64,000 nucleotides of DNA. Origin: Cohnella silvisoli (GTDB lineage Bacteria > Bacillota > Bacilli > Paenibacillales > Paenibacillaceae). A program made the position numbers and the translations under genes. The notes below the pieces were generated by a model. It worked only from the letters and a program-made list of their open reading frames with translations, was not told the DNA's origin and did no database searches. The number at the start of each line of letters is the position of its first letter. Position 1 is the stretch's first letter. This document shows positions 54,801 to 61,608 of this stretch, in pieces. The stretch is taken from positions 165,672 to 229,671 of the forward strand of contig NZ_JAIOAP010000013.1 in assembly GCF_021190915.1 (NCBI RefSeq). Reading direction: 5' to 3'.

Positions 54801-54919
54801 TTCGTAGGCAGGTCGCGGCCGTCGTAGGAGCGGAATTCCGTCTTCAATCCGCGGAGGGGAGGGGCACGCGATGCACGATTTTGCTCCCTGCCCGATTGCA
54901 GAAGGAGGTTAAGCAATGA
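51842..54919 (+). CDS. hybrid sensor histidine kinase/response regulator with two kinase cores (cassette B)
   Basis: Paralogue of the kinase at 3597, 1025 aa from ATG 51842 (GAGAGA upstream, weak; TTG 51812 is an alternative). Layout: membrane anchor (about 9-25), jelly-roll-like 7TMR-DISM sensor (GWDFAQDGMMRLDGTWTFYP), seven-helix block (about 195-415), HisKA with His440 (RTSHELKTPLHG), first ATPase (NAVKYSNEG, DEGIGM; GMGLSLF in place of the G-rich GTGLGL), receiver with Asp741 (MITDYLMPGMSG) and YIAKPFSAGE, then a LytS-like core with His832 (QIKPHFLYNALNN) and ENAICHG, DDGIGIG. The first ATPase has a shortened G2 region (FEDRYRADAAG), so it may be weaker. It overlaps the regulator by ATGA. 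Confidence 0.9.
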   Translation: MKSRLARFGLLAVIGLFVLVQIYMALDSEVTRPTLPVKDGILDARGWDFAQDGMMRLDGTWTFYPNVLASPDSLPADKAISIRVPGNWHKSVPEQRLFGIGTYEAVILLAPSAPPLIGIKVTNIRMSHRLYVNGRLLHENGRPSESQETEKPNNTPYTVYAPVENNRLHLVIQTANFHYYQGGIAQPIVIGEPEQVSRYALINFGIGLVSFMMTVSFGLYSLAVYLMRSRDRLYLYAGLFFLIVSLTVACADEKVLMVLLDWLPFTVAYKLQDLSLSGALMLLLVFFRAVDPAFASKRVFRLMMAPMLLYLTAVAILPYRTYIPVKMLFSPYQLIICGYSIVSWLLLLIKAQSRENRLERALMFGTALFLTGSLLFQYLYLDQIIASKRLSFVSYFSFIYTINLYLAFCSRNALRRSEQLTVQLLQANETKNEFLQRTSHELKTPLHGIHNLAEHVLRKETGMREDARRHLGVVVDTAERLSYIVNNLIDATQLRNMSLQVRLSSVDLSAVVEHVLRIISMHVGPKPIALANRVPSRTFVEADEIRLQQIVYNVLSNAVKYSNEGTVAVTAKAQNGRVTLLIADEGIGMTEFEQGSVFEDRYRADAAGQPPMDGMGLSLFVSRELARRMGGELYIASSEPERGTEVALELKVARQPPEVNIHVASDEREGGLPAAAWPELAASADAGERERRSVLLVDDDPMNLEVLRLILQDDYELEVAYGGEEALARLNNRRFDLMITDYLMPGMSGLELTKRVRANHSSVSLPVIIATAAAREADVELAYQAGATDYIAKPFSAGEIRKRVQLLLQLSGTMETALRNERAFLAAQIKPHFLYNALNNIIAACYDEPEHAAEWLRLLSRHLRRMFRHESTVHTIPLEQELELIRDYVELERLRFGDRLRFEIEIDPSLLADNPQVRTLLIQPLVENAICHGIFNKSGAGTVTLRIGREEAFLRIDVEDDGIGIGPDAVRGIIAGETVKGVGLPNVRRQVAAVVGAEFRLQSAEGRGTRCTILLPARLQKEVKQ

Positions 54920-55884
54920 CCTACGCTACGATGATTGTAGAAGATGAACAGCGAATTTTGGCATATATGACAAACCAGCTTGCGGCGTATCCCGAATTCG
55001 AGCTGCTGGGCTGCTTCGACGTTCCCGAGGAGGCGCTTGCCGCCTTTCCCGCGCTGCTGCCGGACGTGGCGTTTCTCGATATCCAGATGCCCCGTCTGAC
55101 GGGACTTGCTCTTGCCGAAAAGCTGCTGCGGATCAAACCGGACTTGATAATCGTTTTTTTGACCGCCTATGAGCAGTACGCGCTTGACGCTTTCAAGGTC
55201 GAAGCGATCGACTACATTCTGAAGCCGATCGGCAGCGACGATATCGAGCGCGTATTGCGCCGGCTGGACAAGCTTCGACCCGCAGCCGCAGCCGTAGCCC
55301 CGGACGCCGCGCACGCCGGACCGATGATCCGTTGCCTCGGCACGTTCGAAGTGATAGGGCGAGACGGCAGCCCGGTCCGTTGGCCGACGAAAAAGGCGGA
55401 GGAGCTGTTCGCTTACTTCTGGATGAACAAGGACAGACAGATCGACAAATGGGCGCTGATCGACCTGCTGTGGCCCGGTTCGCCCGAAAATAAAGGCGAT
55501 CGCAATCTGTATACCGGCATCTACCGGTTGAAGCAGGTTTTGCAGCATTTGCCGGTTGCCTTCTCTATCGAACGCGGCAATTTTTCCTATCGTTTCCTCG
55601 GCCCCAACGGTTTGTCCGATCTGGAAGAGCTGCGCGAACTGGCGAATCACCGTGAGGCGGTCGAACGGCGGACGGAACGCGCGATGGAGCTGTTTCTCGG
55701 CTATCGGCAGCCGTTGTTCGGCAGCCGAAGCTACTCGTGGAGCGCGCCGGCGGATGCCGCCGTCGACGAAATGATGAATCGGCTTGGCGAGCGGCTGGCG
55801 GAGTGGTGGCGGCGGCAAGGAGATGCCGTTCGGGAACGTGCGGTGCTGAACGCGATCGAAGCGAGGCTGCGCGAAGCGGAATAG
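54916..55884 (+). CDS. response regulator with receiver and SARP/BTAD-like output (cassette B)
   Basis: Product of 322 aa. Receiver with Asp55 (VAFLDIQMPRLTGLALAE) and YILKPIGS; then a SARP-type winged helix (IRCLGTFEVIGRDGSPVRWP, KKAEELFAYFWM, about 135-220) and a helical tail shorter than in its paralogue at 6722 (322 versus 365 aa), so the BTAD part is reduced. AAGGAGG lies in the end of the kinase gene and the ATG overlaps the kinase stop. The linker is Ala/Pro-rich. Predicted to bind the TTTGT repeats at 55898-55917 and activate the SLH gene. Confidence 0.83.
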   Translation: MTYATMIVEDEQRILAYMTNQLAAYPEFELLGCFDVPEEALAAFPALLPDVAFLDIQMPRLTGLALAEKLLRIKPDLIIVFLTAYEQYALDAFKVEAIDYILKPIGSDDIERVLRRLDKLRPAAAAVAPDAAHAGPMIRCLGTFEVIGRDGSPVRWPTKKAEELFAYFWMNKDRQIDKWALIDLLWPGSPENKGDRNLYTGIYRLKQVLQHLPVAFSIERGNFSYRFLGPNGLSDLEELRELANHREAVERRTERAMELFLGYRQPLFGSRSYSWSAPADAAVDEMMNRLGERLAEWWRRQGDAVRERAVLNAIEARLREAE

Positions 55885-55897
55885 CGAAAAAGCTCGG

Positions 55898-55932
55898 TTT
55901 GTGTCATTTTTGTTACGTCCGATTGCTATAAT
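55898..55932 (+). promoter_or_regulatory. BTAD-type operator and promoter of the cassette B SLH gene
   Basis: TTTGTGTCA (55898-55906) and TTTGTTACG (55909-55917) are 11 nt apart and start 29 and 18 nt before the -10 TATAAT (55927-55932), which is extended by TGC. The spacing is identical to 7864-7898 in cassette A although flanking sequence differs, so the geometry is conserved. Confidence 0.68.
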
Positions 55933-55980
55933 CCTTCTCGATGCAGGCAGGCAACAAGCCAGGCTACGAGAGGGGATTGC

Positions 55981-58900
55981 ATGATGGCAAAAAAATGGAT
56001 GGCATTATTATTCGCATTCGTGTTGCTGCTACCAACGGAGGCGATATTCCGTTCGCCTGAAGCGTCAGCGGCACCGTTGTTCCCGGGCAGCGGGACGGCG
56101 GAGGATCCGTATTTGATCTCAAATCCGATCCAATTGGACCACGTCCGCGATAGACTGAACAAGAATTTCAAGTTGACGCAAAACATTGACCTGACAGCGT
56201 ATGTATCGTCAGAGGGGCTCGGCTACAACGGAGGCCAGGGCTGGAATCCGATCGGGATGTCTGAAAGTCCGTTTTCGGGCGTGTTCGATGGGGACGGGTA
56301 CGTCATCACCGGGCTTGCAATCAATCGCTCCGAATGGACAACTGGGCTGTTTCGGGGGCTGACCGGCACGATCAAGAACCTTGGCGTCGTCGGCGCGCAA
56401 GTTATCAATCAGCAATCGGATACTGGCATTCTGGTCGGACAAAGTCTGGGCGGCACGATTCAAAATTGCTTTGTGAAGGGTTCGGTTTCTTCGTCCGCCG
56501 ACATGGCGGGCGGGCTGGTTGGAGCCAACTCCGGGACGATCTCGAACAGCTACTCGCTCGCTTCGGTCAGCGCAACCGAACGGGTCGGTGGCCTTGTCGG
56601 CTACAACCTGGATATCGAAGAATATATGGGACGTATTGAAAACTCGTTCGCCGCAGGCCAAGTGACGGCTACTCGGTCGACAACGCTCAAAGGCGGTCTT
56701 GTCGGCGATTGGGGTACGGATCCGAATGCAACCGCGGTCAATTCCTTCTACGATAAAACTACTAGCGGCCAATCCGATACGGGCAAAGGTATCGGCAAAG
56801 ATTCTACGGAAATGAAGATGTGGGCAACGTATAACGATGCCGGTTGGGATTTCAATTCGGCATGGTTTATCGATGAACCCAACGATTATCCGACACTGCG
56901 CGTATTCAACGCCGTTCCGACGACGCCGGATCATGCTCCGACGGCTTCGCCGACGCTCACGGGCACGGCGCAAGTCGGCAGCGTGCTTACGGCAACATCA
57001 GGTTATGCCGATGCGGACAATGACGCCGAGTCCGGCACGACATATGCGTTCTATCGTTACGATGCGGACGGAATAACCGGCGAGACGCTTGTGCAAGGCG
57101 CCTCCGCGACGGATACGTATACGATTGCCGCCGCGGACCTCGGCAAGGTTATCAAGGTCAAAGTCACGCCGAAAAATGCAAAGGCGACAGGCGCGACGGC
57201 GACAAGCGCGCCAACGGCCGTCATTGCCGAAGCGCCGCCGATCCTTATATCGACTGCGGCCGAACTGGATGCGATTCGGAACAATCTATCCGGAAACTAC
57301 ATCCTCACTAAGGATATCGACCTGACGGATTACTTGTCACCCGCAGGTGCAGGTTATGATGGCGGCAAAGGCTGGCGGCCGATCGGAACGACGTCGAACA
57401 ATTTCACGGGGCGATTCGACGGCAACGGCCACGTCATTACCGGCTTGAAAATCGATCGTCCTAACGAGGCGCCCGTCGGATTTTTCGGCAGAATTAAAGA
57501 AGGATCGTCGATTAAACGCGTAGGGCTCGTGAATGTCGACGTGAAAGGGTCGGTGGCTGTCGGAGCACTGGTGGGGACGAATACGGGTAGCGTTTCCGAG
57601 AGCTTCGCCACGGGCAAAGTCGCAGCTTCGAGTACTTTCGCGGGCGGACTCGTCGGCAATAGTACCGGCACGATCGCGAACAGCTATGCGATCGTTACGG
57701 TCAACTCGACCAGTACCGACGTCGGAGGCTTGGTCGGAAAAACGATGATGCTCGGACCGACTACTCCGGGAACCGTGTCGACTTCGTTCGCGGCAGGCAT
57801 CGTCACGGGTACCGGCAATACCGGCGGCTTGATCGGTACCAACACGGGCGCGGTGGACACCAAATCGTTTTATGACAAATCCATTTCAGGCCAGTCGGAT
57901 ACGAACAAAGGCATCGGCAAAACAACCTTGGAAATGAAGACTCAATCCACTTATGCGGGTTGGGACTTCGACAACGTCTGGATGATGGATCCGAATACCG
58001 GATATCCAAGCCTTCGCGCTTTCGTGCCTGCGGACGCACTTCCGACGGCGGCGCCGACGCTCACGGGCACGGCGCAAGTCGGCAGCACGTTGACGGCAAC
58101 GTCGGGCTATGCGGATGCGGACAACGATCCGGAGTCGGGCACCACATTTGCTTTCTATCGCTACGGTGTGAACGGAACGAGCAACGAAATGCTCGTTCAG
58201 GAGGCATCCGCAACCAACACGTACACGGTTACGGTTGCGGACGTCGGCAAAGTGATCAAAGTCAAGGTCACTCCGAAAAACGAGAAAGCGACGGGTGCAA
58301 CGGTGACGAGCGCGCCGACAGGAGTCGTTCCGCGACTGGCGACGGAAATTTCTTTGGTGCTCGAGCCGGCTGCCGTAACGACCAACGGGTTGAAATACGG
58401 CTCGACGTTTAAACTTACCGCAACTGTTGGACCGGCCTCCGGCACGGGAGCGGTTCCGACCGGCACGGTGAGGTTTTATATGGGCATGCAACTGCTGGGA
58501 CCGGGGGAGCTGGGCGAGGACGGCGTGGCCACGCTTACAGTGTCAGATTGGTCGAATCTGCCGAATCCTGGAAATTCGCCGTACGAAGGTACACTTATAG
58601 CCAACTACAACGGTATCTCTCCGTATGATGCCAAAAGTAGCAGGATTCTGGTCAAAGTCTATGACAAAATCACAACGAAGGTTACGCTCTCCAGCGATCA
58701 TGCAACGGCTACGGCCGGACAAGCAGTCAAGTTGACGGCGCTCGTAGAGGCAAATGATGATTTACGCGGCGTGCCGACCGGTTCCGTTACGTTCAAAAAC
58801 GGAAATACGACGCTTGGCACGGTGACGTTGGACGAGCGCGGAAAAGCGGAATGGACGACGTCAGCTCTGCCTGTCGGCGAAAACGGCGATATTACGGCGG

Positions 58901-60318
58901 TATATGCGGGGGCGGGCGATCATCTCGGAAGCGCGTCATCCCAAGCGACCGTGACGATTTCGCCGGCACCGTCGGGCGGATCTACGCCGACACCATCGGG
59001 CGGCTCTGCGCCGGCCAAAGAAGAGATCAAAGTCGACGTGCAGAGCGGCGCCGGCACGAACGGTGCGGTCGTCGCACAGACGATCATTACCCGAACGATG
59101 GACGCAAGCGGCAAGAAAAAAGACGAAGTGAGCCTGATGCCGGAACAAGCCAATGATGCGGTTCGCCAATTGCAACAGGGCGGCGCCCGTTCGGCAACGC
59201 TCGTCATTCCCGACGCGAAGGACGAAGTTGCGGAATTGAACGTCAAGCTCCCGAAAGTGTCTACCGATAAACTCGCGGGAGAGAACGTCGGATTGTCCAT
59301 TTTCACCAACGACGTTCATATCGGCATCCCGAGCGGCTCGATGCAAGGACTGTCCGTCGATACGTATTTCCACGTCGTTCCGATCAAGCAAGAGGACGAG
59401 CGCAAAGCGGTCGAGCAGCGCGCGCAAACCGAACAAGCGGCGAGACTTGCGATCGGGACCGAAGGCGTTGGCGTCATCGGGCGTCCGATGACGATCGAGA
59501 CGAACATGCAGAGCCGACCGGTAGAACTCGTGCTTCCACTCGGAAATGCAAATCTTACCGAGGAACAGAAAAAAGATCTCGGCGTCTTCATCGAGCATAG
59601 CGACGGGACGAAGGAGTTTGTGCGGGGTGAATTGGTCAGCTACAATTCATCCGGCGCGCTTGGCTTGCGGATCACGGTGAGCAAGTTCAGCACATTTACG
59701 ATCGTGCATCTGCCCGGATGGAGCGCTGCGCTGTCCGCCACAGCGCATAACCCGTACATTTTCGGCTATGGCGACGGCACTTTCAGGCCGAACAGCGCGA
59801 TCACTCGCGCCGAATTGGCAGCGATTCTGGTGCGCGCTTTCCCTGTGAAATCCGCGAATACGGCACTTTCTTTTGCAGATGTGCCGGACAAGCACTGGGC
59901 GCGTTCGGCGATCGCCCAGACGACGGCGGCAGGACTGCTGAAAGGGTATACTGACGACACATTCAAACCGGATCAAGCGATAACGAGAGGCGAGATGGCA
60001 AGTATTGCGGCCAGGCTGCTTGGCGGCTCCGATGCTAACGGCGCAGGCGGCAACGGTGGCAGCTTAGCCGACATTAAAGGCCACTGGGCGCAGGCTTCCA
60101 TCGAACGGGTGCAAGCTGCGGGTATAATCGTTGGTTATGGCGATGGCACTTTCCATCCGGACGACAAGCTTACGCGCGCCCAGGCGGTAGTTATCGTCAA
60201 TAAGCTGCTCGGATGGAAGCCGCAAGCTTCCGAACCTGCGAAATGGACAGATGTTCCTGCGGCGCACTGGGCGTTTGACGCGATCCAGGAAGCCTCCGGC
60301 CAGGCTGTGAAGCATTAA
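55981..60318 (+). CDS. large GLUG-repeat SLH surface protein (cassette B)
   Basis: Product of 1445 aa. GAGAGGGG precedes ATG 55981. A signal peptide (WMALLFAFVLLLPTEAIF, cleavage near ASA-AP) leads to a GLUG block (about 30-310), a ~95-aa Ig-like unit (TLTGTAQVGSVLTATSGYAD...KVTPKN), a second GLUG block (about 420-680), the same Ig-like unit again, two Big_3-like Ig domains (about 780-990), a PSGGSTPTPSGG linker, a beta-rich region and three SLH domains (about 1250-1440). The block architecture is duplicated, as in the 22245 protein, but Ig units replace fibronectin III. Probably the effector of cassette B. Confidence 0.9.
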   Translation: MMAKKWMALLFAFVLLLPTEAIFRSPEASAAPLFPGSGTAEDPYLISNPIQLDHVRDRLNKNFKLTQNIDLTAYVSSEGLGYNGGQGWNPIGMSESPFSGVFDGDGYVITGLAINRSEWTTGLFRGLTGTIKNLGVVGAQVINQQSDTGILVGQSLGGTIQNCFVKGSVSSSADMAGGLVGANSGTISNSYSLASVSATERVGGLVGYNLDIEEYMGRIENSFAAGQVTATRSTTLKGGLVGDWGTDPNATAVNSFYDKTTSGQSDTGKGIGKDSTEMKMWATYNDAGWDFNSAWFIDEPNDYPTLRVFNAVPTTPDHAPTASPTLTGTAQVGSVLTATSGYADADNDAESGTTYAFYRYDADGITGETLVQGASATDTYTIAAADLGKVIKVKVTPKNAKATGATATSAPTAVIAEAPPILISTAAELDAIRNNLSGNYILTKDIDLTDYLSPAGAGYDGGKGWRPIGTTSNNFTGRFDGNGHVITGLKIDRPNEAPVGFFGRIKEGSSIKRVGLVNVDVKGSVAVGALVGTNTGSVSESFATGKVAASSTFAGGLVGNSTGTIANSYAIVTVNSTSTDVGGLVGKTMMLGPTTPGTVSTSFAAGIVTGTGNTGGLIGTNTGAVDTKSFYDKSISGQSDTNKGIGKTTLEMKTQSTYAGWDFDNVWMMDPNTGYPSLRAFVPADALPTAAPTLTGTAQVGSTLTATSGYADADNDPESGTTFAFYRYGVNGTSNEMLVQEASATNTYTVTVADVGKVIKVKVTPKNEKATGATVTSAPTGVVPRLATEISLVLEPAAVTTNGLKYGSTFKLTATVGPASGTGAVPTGTVRFYMGMQLLGPGELGEDGVATLTVSDWSNLPNPGNSPYEGTLIANYNGISPYDAKSSRILVKVYDKITTKVTLSSDHATATAGQAVKLTALVEANDDLRGVPTGSVTFKNGNTTLGTVTLDERGKAEWTTSALPVGENGDITAVYAGAGDHLGSASSQATVTISPAPSGGSTPTPSGGSAPAKEEIKVDVQSGAGTNGAVVAQTIITRTMDASGKKKDEVSLMPEQANDAVRQLQQGGARSATLVIPDAKDEVAELNVKLPKVSTDKLAGENVGLSIFTNDVHIGIPSGSMQGLSVDTYFHVVPIKQEDERKAVEQRAQTEQAARLAIGTEGVGVIGRPMTIETNMQSRPVELVLPLGNANLTEEQKKDLGVFIEHSDGTKEFVRGELVSYNSSGALGLRITVSKFSTFTIVHLPGWSAALSATAHNPYIFGYGDGTFRPNSAITRAELAAILVRAFPVKSANTALSFADVPDKHWARSAIAQTTAAGLLKGYTDDTFKPDQAITRGEMASIAARLLGGSDANGAGGNGGSLADIKGHWAQASIERVQAAGIIVGYGDGTFHPDDKLTRAQAVVIVNKLLGWKPQASEPAKWTDVPAAHWAFDAIQEASGQAVKH

Positions 60319-60369
60319 ACGGCATTAAACATAGCCTTTTGCAGAGAACGCTGCCTGGAACGGCGTATG

Positions 60370-60415
60370 CCAAACAGGGAGACGCGACTGATGAAGCCGC
60401 TGTCTCCCTGTTTGG
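60370..60415 (+). terminator. hairpin closing cassette B
   Basis: CCAAACAGGGAGAC and GTCTCCCTGTTTGG form perfect 14-bp arms. There is no strong T tract. Confidence 0.65.
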
Positions 60416-60513
60416 TATTAAATCGCCCGTCCTAATTCACGCAAAATCTGATCTTCTTTGGCGTAGTTTAGAGTCTTCCCAGTAAATAAAAGTATGTTGA
60501 CTTTGCCCACCCG

Positions 60514-60537
60514 ACACATGTGGAGTGAGATTAATAC
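60514..60537 (+). repeat. rlmD 3'-end repeat, copy 7 (short)
   Basis: ACACATGTGGAGTGAGATTA keeps the core, then a stop (HVE, TGA). Copies 6 and 7 bracket cassette B with 9.3 kb between them. Confidence 0.6.
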
Positions 60538-60670
60538 TACGTAGCGGGATGAAATAGTTATTTTTGGTTCGATTCCATAATGACATTATAGAGAGGGACG
60601 ATAGTCTAACAAACTCGTTGAATGGGGACATAAGGATGGGGGGGGTTAAATTTCCCTGACAACACAGCAA

Positions 60671-60698
60671 TTGTGAATAAATCTCCGCGTGGTACAAT
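60671..60698 (+). promoter_or_regulatory. sigma-A-type promoter of the micro-ORF unit
   Basis: TTGTGA, 16 nt, TACAAT. Predicted transcript start near 60705 leaves a leader consisting of little but the ribosome site. Confidence 0.55.
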
Positions 60699-60720
60699 AA
60701 CGTAAACAAGGAGCCGTGCT

Positions 60721-60774
60721 GTGAACACGACTCCTGTCGCAATAGCCGCTCTAAGGGCGATCGGCGTTAAGTAA
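60721..60774 (+). CDS. 17-aa peptide in its own transcription unit
   Basis: GTG 60721 is 7 nt after AAGGAG and encodes MNTTPVAIAALRAIGVK before TAA 60772-60774. It has a promoter just upstream and a perfect terminator 8 bp downstream. The core is hydrophobic with two basic residues, compatible with a tiny membrane-active or signalling peptide. I recognise no family. The alternative is a small RNA in which the ORF is incidental. Confidence 0.4.
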   Translation: MNTTPVAIAALRAIGVK

Positions 60775-60782
60775 ATACGGAC

Positions 60783-60829
60783 AGGAAATGACCGCTTACC
60801 ATTCTAGAGGGGCGGTCATTTCCTTTTGT
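60783..60829 (+). terminator. terminator of the micro-ORF unit
   Basis: AGGAAATGACCGC (60783-60795) and GCGGTCATTTCCT (60812-60824), then TTTTG. Confidence 0.85.
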
Positions 60830-60930
60830 TAATGGAAAGGATAAGTACAACAAGCGACGCAAAAGACGGTCCGCGCGGCGGGGAGCTAGAAACATCAAGA
60901 TATCCAATTTCATTTCAACTTCACATAGCG

Positions 60931-61161
60931 TTAATCCTGTTCTCGCTTACGACCGTAAGGCTTTGGATCATCAGTCAGTCCTAATAAATAATCGACGCTT
61001 ACCTTATGAAAACGAGATAATTTAATCAAAACAGCCGTTGGAATATCCAATTCGCCGCTTTCATAACGGGAATATGTGGCTTGTGTAATATTCAAATGCT
61101 CCGCCATTTGTTGTTGCGTGATGTCTTTGTCTTCGCGTAAATCCCTAATTTTTTTGTACAT
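60931..61161 (-). CDS. XRE/Cro-CI family repressor
   Basis: Product of 76 aa, a single HTH_3 domain: LREDKDITQQQMAEHLNITQ, ATYSRYESGELDIPTAVLIK and VSVDYLLGLTDDPKP. ATG 61161 follows AGGTGAT; the in-frame ATG nine bases earlier is less likely. Divergent from the DUF6809-like gene. Two related palindromes lie in the shared intergenic region and are likely its operators. Confidence 0.88.
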   Translation of the reverse strand: MYKKIRDLREDKDITQQQMAEHLNITQATYSRYESGELDIPTAVLIKLSRFHKVSVDYLLGLTDDPKPYGRKREQD

Positions 61162-61187
61162 ATCGATCACCTAAAACAATTCTACTT

Positions 61188-61231
61188 TATGCGGTTTTCG
61201 CATATTGACTTTTATGCAATTTTCGTATAAT
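61188..61231 (+). promoter_or_regulatory. paired XRE operators overlapping a promoter
   Basis: TATGCGGTTTTCGCATA (61188-61204) and TATGCAATTTTCGTATA (61213-61229) are related palindromes 25 nt apart. The second sits between TTGACT (61205) and TATAAT (61226) of the rightward promoter, so binding would block it. Confidence 0.7.
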
Positions 61232-61302
61232 TTTAGGATGAAAACGTGTTGGAACAGGTAATCGTCAGAGGTAGATTTTACGTAACGAAAGGAAGGCGGG
61301 TT

Positions 61303-61608
61303 ATGGTAAGCATTATAGAAGAGCTGTACAACGAGAATTTATATCCAAGTGCGCGTATTGTTTCAAAAGACCCTAATTACCGCGCTTCAAGCCATAAGAT
61401 TAACGCTGCTATGGACGAATGGAAATCGAAATTGACAAAAGAAGATTATGACAAGCTACTTGAGCTAGTGGACTTACATCATTCCATGCATGATATGGAT
61501 TCGACAGCTTCGTTTGCATACGGCTTTAAGCTTGGCGCGTCGATTATGATGGAAGTGTTTAACGGAAAAGGCGACCTTGTTCTGCCATGTCATGAAAGAA
61601 TAGAGTGA
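61303..61608 (+). CDS. DUF6809-like protein
   Basis: Product of 101 aa: IIEELYNENLYPSARIVSKD, PNYRASSHKINAAMDEWKSK and DSTASFAYGFKLGASIMMEV. I recognise the family as small helical proteins of unknown function common in Firmicutes, often near XRE repressors. AAAGGAAGGCGGG selects ATG 61303; the TTG frame upstream lacks similarity. Its stop overlaps the next start (TGATG), so the two are coupled. Confidence 0.75.
   Translation: MVSIIEELYNENLYPSARIVSKDPNYRASSHKINAAMDEWKSKLTKEDYDKLLELVDLHHSMHDMDSTASFAYGFKLGASIMMEVFNGKGDLVLPCHERIE

Noticed and set aside
54844..55818. 324-codon minus-strand ORF opposite the cassette B regulator
   Set aside because: It is a shadow of a GC-rich gene, with no ribosome site, no recognisable domain and very high Arg/Gln content.
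56209..58491. Long minus-strand ORFs opposite the cassette B SLH gene (254 and 201 codons)
   Set aside because: Composition mirrors the repetitive sense gene and they lack starts with ribosome sites.
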